Positions 1-7,570 of a DNA stretch of 15,517 nucleotides are shown here, in pieces. The stretch's first letter is position 1, and every line of letters begins with the position of its first letter. Source of the stretch: JBCBKZ01 sp039026975. GTDB taxonomy: Bacteria; Bacteroidota; Bacteroidia; J057. The DNA lies in assembly GCA_039026975.1 (NCBI GenBank), contig JBCCLI010000128.1:1-15517 (forward strand), in the 5' to 3' direction. The translations under genes were made by a program, and so were the position numbers. The notes beneath the pieces are model-generated. The model had not been told where the DNA came from. It searched no databases and saw only the letters and a program-made list of their open reading frames with translations.

Positions 1-489
1 CCTATCTATTTTATTGAGGAGAATCACATCTGCAAAGGAAAGTTGCCTAAGCGCTTCCTCGGCTTCTTCCAGCCAATCTGTTAGAAACTCAGCATCTGCA
101 AGGCAAATAACCTGTTCCAGCTCGAAAACCTTCTCCACCATAGGATGCGAGAGGAACACCTGGATGATACTGGATGGATCTGCAATGCCTGTAGTCTCTA
201 TGACTAGCCGGTCATACTGCTCTCTTTTTTCTACGGTCAAAGCCAATAAGTCCAATAAGCCATCTGCCAGGGAACAGCACAGACAGCCTGCACTTAATTC
301 CAACACCTCTTCTACCCCATCCAATATCATGGCGCCATCTACATTTACATCACCACACTCATTTTCTATGACCAGAATCCGTTCAGGGAGTCTTTCTCTG
401 ATAAAATAGTTTAAGAAAGTGGTCTTACCAGACCCTAAAAACCCGGTAATGAGGTGAACGGGAATCTTTTTGGCGATTTCTTTACTCAT
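1..489 (-). CDS. COG0523/CobW-family GTPase (metal chaperone type), C-terminal part outside window
   Basis: The visible 163 residues are the N-terminal G domain of a COG0523 (CobW/YjiA/ZNG1-like) GTPase, a cytosolic P-loop family that delivers metal ions, often zinc or cobalt, to client proteins in a GTP-dependent way. Direct sequence evidence: Walker A GFLGSGKT at residues 16-23, an ENECGDVNVDG stretch at 42-52, the family metal-binding CxCC motif in GCLCCS at 68-73, ETTGIADP at 98-105, and the guanine-specificity motif NKID at 159-162. The gene is cut by the left edge just after NKID, so the CobW C-terminal domain is not visible. The ATG at 489-487 gives a normal family N-terminus, and no other in-frame start fits better. 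A palindrome sitting on its promoter (594-637) suggests metal-dependent repression. The family is certain; the metal and client are not, because subgroups need the C-terminal part and context. Confidence 0.93.
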   Translation of the reverse strand, partial: MSKEIAKKIPVHLITGFLGSGKTTFLNYFIRERLPERILVIENECGDVNVDGAMILDGVEEVLELSAGCLCCSLADGLLDLLALTVEKREQYDRLVIETTGIADPSSIIQVFLSHPMVEKVFELEQVICLADAEFLTDWLEEAEEALRQLSFADVILLNKIDR

Positions 490-593
490 TTTAACGGCCT
501 TACTGTGTCTTTCTTCCTTGCCAATTCCTACCTTTTTATTGCATGACCATAGAAACTATATGATCATATCTCTAGATCGATGAAGGTATGTGA

Positions 594-623
594 CAAAAAT
601 AATAAGCCTTGGCGTAAATGCAA
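594..623 (-). promoter_or_regulatory. Bacteroidota-type promoter of the COG0523 gene
   Basis: Read on the minus strand, a TTG (623-621) is followed after 19 bases by TATTTTTG (601-594). This matches the Bacteroidota sigma-A consensus of a -33 TTG and a -7 TAnnTTTG at the usual spacing. Transcription would start near 587, giving a leader of about 100 bases before the ATG at 489. The leader includes a 12-base self-complementary stretch ATATGATCATAT (558-569) of unknown meaning. This is inferred from pattern only. Confidence 0.6.
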
Positions 624-637
624 CTATGTTGCATTTA
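615..637. promoter_or_regulatory. Perfect 10-3-10 palindromic operator, Zur/Fur-family-like
   Basis: The left arm TAAATGCAAC (615-624) and right arm GTTGCATTTA (628-637) are exact reverse complements around a TAT spacer. The palindrome covers the -33 element (621-623) of the COG0523 promoter, where a bound repressor would block RNA polymerase. COG0523 genes are often controlled by the zinc repressor Zur, whose sites are short perfect dyads, so Zur is the first candidate. A different dimeric repressor cannot be excluded from sequence alone. Confidence 0.6.
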
Positions 638-906
638 TAATTATTTTTTCTCTGTTTCCCTCACATCATGCAAAGCTGAATTCTGACTAAAGCTATCTAT
701 GAGCCAGTTCTAGGACTTCTAATGCCTTAAAAGCCGAGTTTGAAATTATCTATGGCTAGTGGGGGGTACTGATGCCATAGGGACATCTTAATAATAGAAT
801 CTTTTCAAGGGCTAATCAGGGAGTGATTACCCCCTTCATAGACGCCGAAGGGCCTCATAAAACGTTACCAACAGGCCTCCTTGCGTAAGTTCAGTAACTT
901 GGGGGG
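638..906. other. Intergenic stretch with no recognised gene
   Basis: I find no convincing coding frame, tRNA or terminator here. It contains two short G-runs (one near 761-766 and one at 901-907) and a small inverted repeat AAGTT/AACTT near 887-900. It lies beside the recombinase remnant and may be debris of the same lost element, but nothing in the sequence proves this. Confidence 0.4.
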
Positions 907-938
907 GCACGTATTAGAGGTACGGACACTAATCGTGC
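907..938. repeat. Imperfect inverted repeat just past the recombinase remnant
   Basis: GCACGTATTAG (907-917) faces CTAATCGTGC (929-938) across an 11-base loop; the arms match except for one extra base in the left arm. It starts 9 bases beyond the stop codon of the recombinase fragment at 948. On the minus strand it is not followed by a T-run, so it is a poor intrinsic terminator. It could be a remnant of a recombination site or element end. Confidence 0.4.
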
Positions 939-947
939 AAAATTCAC

Positions 948-1262
948 CTATCTGAGAGACTGGAAATCGCTATCGGTATTTTGGCGTAGTGATCTTCTAA
1001 CCGAAGTTCTACTCATTCCTGTCTCTTTTACGATGCGGGATTTGTTCCATCCTTTTTGAAAGAGGTCCTGTACTTTCTGGGCTTTTAGTGCAGCAGATTT
1101 AGGTCTCCCATGTAGTTTCCCTTTGGATCTTGCATGAGCAATTCCAGCCTTAACTCTTTCCGAAAGCATATACATCTTTCTGAAGTTCGCACTTGGCCCA
1201 CCCTGCCTGGAGACATATTTTTTTAGCTCTAAGTGGACCCAAATACTGCTTCCACTGATCAA
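948..1262 (-). pseudogene. Serine recombinase (resolvase/invertase) C-terminal remnant
   Basis: This 104-codon frame encodes, from about residue 34, the end of a Hin/resolvase-type serine recombinase: the start of the long linker helix (SERVKAGIAHARSKGKLHGRP, residues 34-54) and then the DNA-binding helix-turn-helix (residues about 58-92, with GWNKSRIVKETGMSRTSVRR). The homologous part is about 948-1163. The residues before it (1-33) do not resemble the recombinase E-helix, and the catalytic N-terminal domain with its active-site serine is absent; the upstream DNA in all minus frames shows nothing like it. The first methionine is therefore probably not a real start. I read this as a decayed, truncated gene left by a mobile element or inversion system. 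A standalone small HTH protein is possible but less likely. Confidence 0.6.
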
Positions 1263-1565
1263 AGTCTGTATAATCTCTGTCCATAGTTTCTCCTCCTATA
1301 GACCAGTTAGAAGAACTTATTTCGTGAGAACTTCGCGGCCGAATCTCTCCCATTTTAATAAAGAAAATACCCTCACTTTATTGGGTGAATACCTGAATGG
1401 GAAGTAGTAGTAAATAGCCAGAGAATAGGATAAATAATAATTTCATTTAGGTTGGTTTACATATACAATTTGAATAATAGTTAAAACAAAGTGTTAGTAT
1501 TTTCCTCCAATTCATTTTATCTAAAAACTGATAAGTTATTTGAATTTTAATATTTCAATTTTTCA

Positions 1566-1590
1566 TTTATTTAGAATTAATCTAATTAAA
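1566..1590. promoter_or_regulatory. Fur-box-like 7-1-7 dyad upstream of the TonB receptor
   Basis: The core TTAGAATTAATCTAA (1571-1585) is a 7-1-7 dyad with one mismatched pair. After a second mismatch the symmetry continues outward for four more pairs (TTTA at 1566-1569 against TAAA at 1587-1590). The geometry is that of Fur-family operators, and the downstream gene is a siderophore-type receptor, a usual Fur target. AT-rich DNA yields such dyads by chance, so confidence is low. Confidence 0.35.
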
Positions 1591-1593
1591 TAT

Positions 1594-1647
1594 AGCTACA
1601 TTCGCCATGAAGCTACTTATATATCTTTTTCTCTTCATATGTAGCTT
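1594..1647. repeat. Three AGCTAC copies, the last two able to form a hairpin
   Basis: AGCTACAT (1594-1601) and AAGCTAC (1610-1616) are in direct orientation, and GTAGCTT (1641-1647) is the inverted copy. The second and third copies can form a 7-bp stem extended by 3 bp past one mismatch, with a 16-base loop. It sits 68-121 bases before the receptor ATG. It could be a regulator-binding cluster or a leader RNA hairpin. Confidence 0.35.
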
Positions 1648-1714
1648 GTGCTATCACATTGAGGGTCATTAAGAAATAGTAGCATTGATCTTACATCCTA
1701 ATAAAGTTGATATT

Positions 1715-4096
1715 ATGGAACCGAACCCTATTAAAAAATGGATAGTAGCTATACTTATTCTGCTTCCATTCTTAAGTGTGGCCCAAACTGGAGACATATT
1801 GGGCAAGATTACGGATCAAGACAGTAACCCCATTCCCTATGCGAATGTGCTTATTGAAAATACTAATATTGGAACATTAACAGATGATAAAGGAGAATTT
1901 GTGTTGAGGGATGTTACCTACGGCGACTATACCATCATAGTTAGCTTTTTAGGTTTCAAATCTCAAGAACTCGCCGTCAGCCATAACGGTCAAAATAATG
2001 CCCTACGTGAGGTAGTATTGGAAGAATCTGCTTTTGCACTAGATGATGTTACCATCGTAACTAACCGAGATGAAGAATCCATAGATGAGATACCCGCTTC
2101 GGTATCTGTTCTCACTTCTCGGGATATTGAAGTATTCAGGCAGCATGCTAATACCATGGCGGATATAGTGGCCTACGTCCCCGGCGTATCCCTATCTACC
2201 AACACTACTCAGACAAGAGGGCAAAATATTAGAGGAAGAAATATGCTGGTGTTAATTGACGGTATCCCTCAGTCTACGCCTCTTTTCATTACAAATCGAG
2301 ATTTGAACACCATTGACCCCGAAGTAATAGAGCGAGTAGAAGTAATAAAAGGCGCTACCTCTATCTATGGCAATGGAGCTGAAGGTGGCATCATAAACTT
2401 CATTACTAAAAATGGGAGTACCAATAAAAAACTCGAGAGCCAGACTACCTTAGGAGCCTCAGGCTCATTGGTAAACACAGATCATACTATCGGAACTAAT
2501 ATTTCTCAAATATTTAAGGGGAGAGCAGGGAACCTTAATTATATAGTAGGAGGCTCCTTTAGGGAAACTGGTATCATGAGAAGTGCAGCCAATGAGATTT
2601 CATCTCCCTTTTATGGACTAGGGGAAACTGAATTCTATAATGTTTTTACTAAGATAGGATACAACCTCAATGACAAGAATAGACTAGAGTTAATGTATAA
2701 CTACTTCAGTAGTAACCAGAACTCTAATCTTAATAGGATAGCTGGTGTCTATGGAGAGATTCCCACTACAGGCGCTTTCGGAGAAACGAATTCTCTGGAG
2801 GAAGACCAAGGAACCAGGTTTAATCACAATTACTATCTAAAATTCTCAAGTTATGATCTGTTTGCTAATACTGACCTAGAATTGAACCTCTACGGCCAAA
2901 ACTTTCAGACAGTCTACGGATTTAGTGCTTTCTTTACTGACATAGATGGCGGATTTGAAGGAGGCCAGTCGAGAATTACCTCAGACAAACGTGGTGCACG
3001 TCTCAACCTCACTACCCGCTATACACTGGCTGATGTTATAAGTGGCAAGCTAATCTATGGCGTAGACTATATGGGGGATATTACTGAGCAAACCCTCACT
3101 GATGGCCGCGTCTACACACCTGCTATGGATATGAATAACATAGCGCCTTACTTACAGGTAAAAGCACAGTATCAGGACTTGATCTTTAAAGGAGGTGTCC
3201 GTTATGAAAACATTAATATAGATATAGATGACTACACTACATTGGTTAGGAATAGTGATGGTACAGCTTCAGGAGGCGTTAACGTGATAGGGGATGAGCT
3301 GAATTACAGTGCGCTCACCTTCAATACGGGTATACGCTACAATGCATGGAGATATGCCCAGCCATTTTTTAGTTTCTCACAGAGCTTTTCTGTAGGCCAA
3401 TTAGGTAGAATTCTCAGAAACGCTACTGATCCTGAAGCTATTAATGGGAGAATAGATACGGAAGCTGTAATAGCTAATAATTACGAGTTTGGCATTACAA
3501 GTGATATAACTGATAAAATCAAATTTCAAGGTACGTACTTCCTTAGCACATCAGATCTGGGAACTACCTTCTCAGAACAGCCTTCTGGGTTACTAGCTTT
3601 AGCCAGGCTACCTGAAAGGGTTTATGGAATAGAATTACAATTAGATACCAGACTCACTGATAAGCTGGACTTTGGAGTCTCTCTAGCTACCATAGAGGGT
3701 AGAACAGATGATAATGATGATGGGAATTTTGATGATGATGATAGCTACATAAATGGAACCAGGATTAATCCCTCTGTTTTCAGGGCTTACCTGGGATATG
3801 AGATAACTCCGGTTTGGAATTTCCGTCTATTCTCTACCTTCAGTGGTGATAGGGATAGATTTGACCCAAGAGCCGATGGTTCTTTCGCCTATGGTAATGG
3901 GCCTGTCAATAGCTTTACCGTTACAAGCCTCTTTACCTCATACCAACTCGCCCCAAACACTAAACTGCTCCTTGGAATTGAGAATTTATTCAATGAAGAC
4001 TATTATACGGTAAGATCTCAATGGGCAGGTAGGGATACTCAATATGAAAAAGGAAATGGCATTAACTTTAACCTAAGGCTCAGCATCCAGCTTTAG
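1715..4096 (+). CDS. TonB-dependent siderophore-type outer-membrane receptor
   Basis: The 793-residue product is a TonB-dependent receptor that should import a ferric siderophore or a similar ligand across the outer membrane using TonB/ExbBD energy. Order of parts: signal peptide (1 to about 23, KKW then a hydrophobic core ending SVAQ), CarboxypepD-like beta-sandwich (about 25-105, typical of Bacteroidota receptors), plug (about 115-235, with IRGRNMLVLIDGIPQ and EVIKGATSIYGNGAEGGIIN), then a beta-barrel ending in an aromatic C-terminal strand (FNLRLSIQL). The plug sequence recalls the IutA/aerobactin-type group, so a hydroxamate or citrate-hydroxamate siderophore is an inference. An Asp-rich strip at residues 665-676 lies late in the barrel. 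I chose the ATG at 1715 over the in-frame TTG at 1685 because it gives a standard signal peptide. No siderophore synthesis or ABC genes are visible nearby. Confidence 0.92.
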   Translation: MEPNPIKKWIVAILILLPFLSVAQTGDILGKITDQDSNPIPYANVLIENTNIGTLTDDKGEFVLRDVTYGDYTIIVSFLGFKSQELAVSHNGQNNALREVVLEESAFALDDVTIVTNRDEESIDEIPASVSVLTSRDIEVFRQHANTMADIVAYVPGVSLSTNTTQTRGQNIRGRNMLVLIDGIPQSTPLFITNRDLNTIDPEVIERVEVIKGATSIYGNGAEGGIINFITKNGSTNKKLESQTTLGASGSLVNTDHTIGTNISQIFKGRAGNLNYIVGGSFRETGIMRSAANEISSPFYGLGETEFYNVFTKIGYNLNDKNRLELMYNYFSSNQNSNLNRIAGVYGEIPTTGAFGETNSLEEDQGTRFNHNYYLKFSSYDLFANTDLELNLYGQNFQTVYGFSAFFTDIDGGFEGGQSRITSDKRGARLNLTTRYTLADVISGKLIYGVDYMGDITEQTLTDGRVYTPAMDMNNIAPYLQVKAQYQDLIFKGGVRYENINIDIDDYTTLVRNSDGTASGGVNVIGDELNYSALTFNTGIRYNAWRYAQPFFSFSQSFSVGQLGRILRNATDPEAINGRIDTEAVIANNYEFGITSDITDKIKFQGTYFLSTSDLGTTFSEQPSGLLALARLPERVYGIELQLDTRLTDKLDFGVSLATIEGRTDDNDDGNFDDDDSYINGTRINPSVFRAYLGYEITPVWNFRLFSTFSGDRDRFDPRADGSFAYGNGPVNSFTVTSLFTSYQLAPNTKLLLGIENLFNEDYYTVRSQWAGRDTQYEKGNGINFNLRLSIQL

Positions 4097-4140
4097 GGAG
4101 AATGACCTATCCTTAACTTTCATTAAAGTACAATAGCAGT

Positions 4141-4177
4141 TAGCCCCATCTTGATGAGTAGGATGGGGCTACTTTTT
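4141..4177 (+). terminator. Intrinsic terminator of the TonB receptor gene
   Basis: TAGCCCCATC (4141-4150) pairs perfectly with GATGGGGCTA (4162-4171) across an 11-base loop, followed by CTTTTT. It begins 44 bases after the receptor stop codon. Confidence 0.85.
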
Positions 4178-4425
4178 AGTACTTAACTGGGAAGGCTGGT
4201 TAAAGCCATTGGCACTTGTTCATGCCTATAAAAATACGCTAAATACCTGTCTATCCTTGAGCTTGGGATTTTGATTACGCTACCTAGTAGCAAATAGCAG
4301 TCATTTTCTTCTTTTTCTGCTAAGCTTCCTTCTCTTTTATCACCCTTCAGCTTTTTGTATCCATCTTGCGCTTACCTACTTTGTCTACCATTTTGAAGGT
4401 GTTCCATACACATACTCAAGATAAC
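4178..4425. other. Intergenic spacer between convergent genes
   Basis: This lies between two terminators that end converging transcripts. I see no coding frame with support, RNA gene or repeat in it. Confidence 0.5.
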
Positions 4426-4453
4426 AAAAAAGGGCCACCCTTAGGCGACCCTT
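4426..4453 (-). terminator. Intrinsic terminator of the 7571/4478 minus-strand operon
   Basis: On the minus strand AAGGGTCGCC and GGTGGCCCTT form a stem (including G-U pairs) with a TAA loop, followed by a T-run (4431-4426). It begins 25 bases past the stop codon of the Asp-box gene. Confidence 0.8.
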
Positions 4454-4477
4454 ACTGTATTAGGTATTGACTATTGC

Positions 4478-7400
4478 TTAGCTTCCAATGAACTCATCAA
4501 AGCTTTGTAGAGATAAAGTTTCTATCTCTTTCTTGTTCATGAACTTTTCTAATTTTGGCCAGTATTTATCTTTTATCTCTGCAAAGTCCACTTTGGCCTT
4601 ATTAAAGCGCTCTTCCAGCAGGGCCAGATTCTCCATTTCTGAAGAAGAAGGCGCTGTAAAGCTCTGAGCTACTTTAGCATATAACTGTCCAAGCTTTTCT
4701 CTCAGTTGAGGTTCAGCAGAATCTACATAATTATCGCCAGTAGTGATTACCAGGGTTTCCTTTAAGGCATTTAGCTTACCTATCAAAGGGTCAGCTGCTT
4801 TACCCCCTCCATCTTTAGCTACTGCTTCTGCCTTCTCTATGATTCCATCCATCTCATATACCATATAGGCTAGTGCTTCTGACATGGTAAATAGCTTGCG
4901 ACTAGTTTCATAATTAGCTATCCTTTCACTTTCAGTGATGAGGGATTTAGGGTCATTCTCCAGGGTAACTGTGGTTTCATAGGTTTCCTTTCCCTTCTTG
5001 AATACTACCTTGTAAGTCCCTGCTTCTGCTCTTAATGGGGTAAATCCTCCGAAGGCCAATGTCTTGCCTTTGGCCATCTTAGGTTGCTTGGTCATCCCAT
5101 TCCACTTAACCACATTGATTCCTTTAGCCTTACCAGCGGGTAATTCTGTCAGTAAGTCTCCATTCTCATCCATTACTTCCATACTCACTTTCCCGAAGAG
5201 ATGCTTCTTCTTAAGGTAATAGACTACCTGCGCATTAGAAGACTTACTCTCCCCTACAAACTCACGCTCGGAAGTAGTCCCTCCAAAAGGACTTGCTTCT
5301 CTCAGAATGCCAGGGGCTACGTCAAAGAAATGCACATTCTTAGCCAGCACTTCCTGATTTAGCTGTCTCAGCGGACTTATATCATCCAGGATGATAACGC
5401 CTCTTCCATGCGTTCCCATTACCAAGTCATTAGTCTCTTTCTGCAGGGTAAGGTAGTGCACTGCTACGGGCGGCATGTTATTTGTAAACTGGCTCCAGTT
5501 CTTTCCTCCATTTATACTGATATACAGGCCGAATTCAGTACCCAGGAAAAGAAGATCCTTATTCTCATAGTCTTCTTGAATACATCTGGAAAATCCATAG
5601 ATATCATCTGTAGCCAATGCGGTCCATGTTTGGCCAAAGTCAGTGGTCTTGTATACATAGGGCTTTGTGTCTCCACTCGTATGCCCATCAAACACTGCAT
5701 AGGCTATACGCTTATCATGAACGCTGGCCTCTATGTGGTAGCACCAGGTATTAGCCGGTAGACCCTCAATATTGGCCACTGTGTTAGTCCAGCTTTTCCC
5801 TCCGTCCTGCGTAACTTGCACATTTCCATCATCTGTCCCTACCCATATGATGTTCTCATCTACGGGTGACTCTGCAATGGTGAAAATGGTACAGTGGTTT
5901 TCTGCTCCGGAGTTATCTGTAGAAAGCCCCCCTGACTCTGACTGGTTTTGCTTGGCGGGGTCATCAGTGGTAAGATCTGGAGAAATAATTTCCCAACTTT
6001 CTCCCATATCCTCTGACTTATGTAGGAACTGGCTTCCCATATAGAACCTGTCAGGTTGGTGTTCGCTGGTGGCCATAGGTGGGTTCCAATTAAACCTGTA
6101 CTTCTCATCCCCCTTTTTAGGAAGGGGCTGGACTTCTCTGCTTTGCAGCCTTTCCATATCATAGCGCCACACGCGGTCTGCTCCCTGCATTTCAGAGTAC
6201 AGGATCTTCTTAGTAGGATGAGGAAGTACCCTAAAGCCGTCCCCTACCCCTACTGAATTCCAGTCCCTGGCATTTATCCCTTCAGGGGAACTAGAGGGGC
6301 CATACCAAGAGCCATTATCCTGTAGTCCTCCATATACATTATATGGGGTTTCATTATCTACGCTAATGTGATAAAACTGTGAAAGGGGGAGGTTCTCTAC
6401 TATCTCCATGGTAGTTCCTCCATCCCAACTTCTGTACATTCCCCCATCAGTGGCTACATACATACGGTCTGAGTTATTCAGATCAAAGGAGATATCATGG
6501 ATATCTGCGTGCATATATCCCAGGTTTTTGAAGGTATTTCCTCCATCTCGGCTGATGGAGCCAAAAAGCCCAGCCTTAACTACTACATCCGGGTTTTTAG
6601 GATCTACTACTATCCTGGAGAAATAGAAAGGCCTTACCACTAAGCCGAAATCTCCGTTGGTGAGTTCCCAACTAGCCCCTGCATCAGTGGACTTGTACAT
6701 TCCTCGTTTATCTTTCTCCTCTGTTTCCAGCACAGCGTATAGGATAGACGGATCTGAAGGAGCTACCGCCAGGGCAATTCTCCCCAGTTTCCCTTCGGGA
6801 AATCCATTGTGAATTTTCTCCCAATTCTTGCCGCCATCTACGCTTTTATAAAGCCCGCTCTTATCCCCTCCGGAACTAAAGGACCAAGCTGTTCTTCTGA
6901 ACTCCCACATAGAAGCGTACAGGATGTTAGGATTTTCAGGGTCTATGATGAGATCCGTACAGCCTGTATTTTGATCTACATAGAGTACCTTCTCCCAGCT
7001 ATTTCCTCCGTCAGTACTGGCATACACACCCCGCTCTTCACTATCACTCCAGAGCGCGCCTAATACTCCTACATACATGTTATTTCTGTCTGTAGGATCT
7101 ATTTCTATGCTGGCAATTCTCTCGGAATTCTCAAACCCTACTTTGTTCCAGTTTACCCCTCCATCTGTAGACTTATAGAGGCCATCCCCAACAGATACAC
7201 TGTTTCGCGTCCATATTTCTCCTGTTCCTACCCATAGGGTTTTATCTGGATCATGTGGGTCTACCTTCACTTTTCCGATAGACTGAACATGGTCATCAAA
7301 AATAGGCTGAAAAGAAGCACCTCCATTAGAAGACTTCCATACTCCCCCTCCCGCAGATCCTATGTAAATGATTCTGTTATCAGTTGGGTGATTTTCAACA

Positions 7401-7549
7401 TCAATGATTCTTCCACTCATAAGAGCGGGACCTATGTGCCTGGCACGCATATCTCCGAAGAGTTCTTTTCCCTTCAGTATGATATCATCCTGCTGTGCCA
7501 GCATGGCTGTACTGGCACAACAGATAAGTATTAACAGTAATTTTTTCAT
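4478..7549 (-). CDS. Secreted VPS10/sortilin-like Asp-box (BNR) beta-propeller protein 1
   Basis: This 1023-residue protein belongs to the large bacterial WD40/YVTN/BNR-like family often labelled glycosyl hydrolase or sortilin-like; no biochemical role is established that I can cite. A signal peptide (1-19, ending MLAQ) exports it. About eleven Asp-box motifs (S-x-D-x-G-x-x-W/F) are visible, for example STDGGVNW 127-134, STDGGNSW 178-185, SVDGGKNW 236-243, TQDGGKSW 580-587 and TTDFGQTW 635-642, indicating one or two large propellers. A family signature GGLQDNGSWYGPS lies at 407-419. After the propeller come an Ig/FlgD-like stretch (about 770-860, with VVKWNG) and a charged helical tail (about 870-1005). 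I see no catalytic sialidase residues and no type IX secretion C-terminal domain, so a periplasmic or outer-membrane-associated location is likely. It starts 21 bases after the LolA-like gene, so the two are probably one operon. Its paralogue is at 9727-12969. Confidence 0.88.
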   Translation of the reverse strand: MKKLLLILICCASTAMLAQQDDIILKGKELFGDMRARHIGPALMSGRIIDVENHPTDNRIIYIGSAGGGVWKSSNGGASFQPIFDDHVQSIGKVKVDPHDPDKTLWVGTGEIWTRNSVSVGDGLYKSTDGGVNWNKVGFENSERIASIEIDPTDRNNMYVGVLGALWSDSEERGVYASTDGGNSWEKVLYVDQNTGCTDLIIDPENPNILYASMWEFRRTAWSFSSGGDKSGLYKSVDGGKNWEKIHNGFPEGKLGRIALAVAPSDPSILYAVLETEEKDKRGMYKSTDAGASWELTNGDFGLVVRPFYFSRIVVDPKNPDVVVKAGLFGSISRDGGNTFKNLGYMHADIHDISFDLNNSDRMYVATDGGMYRSWDGGTTMEIVENLPLSQFYHISVDNETPYNVYGGLQDNGSWYGPSSSPEGINARDWNSVGVGDGFRVLPHPTKKILYSEMQGADRVWRYDMERLQSREVQPLPKKGDEKYRFNWNPPMATSEHQPDRFYMGSQFLHKSEDMGESWEIISPDLTTDDPAKQNQSESGGLSTDNSGAENHCTIFTIAESPVDENIIWVGTDDGNVQVTQDGGKSWTNTVANIEGLPANTWCYHIEASVHDKRIAYAVFDGHTSGDTKPYVYKTTDFGQTWTALATDDIYGFSRCIQEDYENKDLLFLGTEFGLYISINGGKNWSQFTNNMPPVAVHYLTLQKETNDLVMGTHGRGVIILDDISPLRQLNQEVLAKNVHFFDVAPGILREASPFGGTTSEREFVGESKSSNAQVVYYLKKKHLFGKVSMEVMDENGDLLTELPAGKAKGINVVKWNGMTKQPKMAKGKTLAFGGFTPLRAEAGTYKVVFKKGKETYETTVTLENDPKSLITESERIANYETSRKLFTMSEALAYMVYEMDGIIEKAEAVAKDGGGKAADPLIGKLNALKETLVITTGDNYVDSAEPQLREKLGQLYAKVAQSFTAPSSSEMENLALLEERFNKAKVDFAEIKDKYWPKLEKFMNKKEIETLSLQSFDEFIGS

Positions 7550-7570
7550 ATTTTCTTAGATAGGTAGGGC

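Larger units (their letters stand above)
1263..1714. other. AT-rich intergenic region upstream of the TonB receptor
   Basis: No convincing gene is present. A 67-codon minus-strand frame covering 1150-1353 has no recognisable similarity and overlaps the recombinase remnant in another phase. The notable contents are the dyad at 1566-1590 and the AGCTAC repeats at 1594-1647, listed separately. I see no exact TAnnTTTG promoter element in front of the receptor; TACATTCG at 1597-1604 is one base off the consensus and would place the start near 1611. Confidence 0.4.

Noticed and set aside
14..409. 131-codon plus-strand frame over the COG0523 gene
   Set aside because: Low-complexity Ser/Thr-rich antisense translation of a gene with clear GTPase motifs on the other strand.
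1150..1353. Small 67-codon minus-strand gene next to the recombinase remnant
   Set aside because: It has no recognisable family and no promoter, and it overlaps the remnant in another phase. I could not join the two by a simple frameshift into a catalytic domain.
1685..1714. Upstream in-frame TTG start for the TonB receptor adding 10 residues
   Set aside because: The added residues (MILHPNKVDI) spoil a standard signal peptide; the ATG at 1715 gives a charged start followed directly by the hydrophobic core.
4478..7549. Calling the Asp-box proteins sialidases or glycosyl hydrolases
   Set aside because: Asp-boxes are structural. I see no arginine triad or nucleophile arrangement that supports catalysis, so only the propeller family is claimed.
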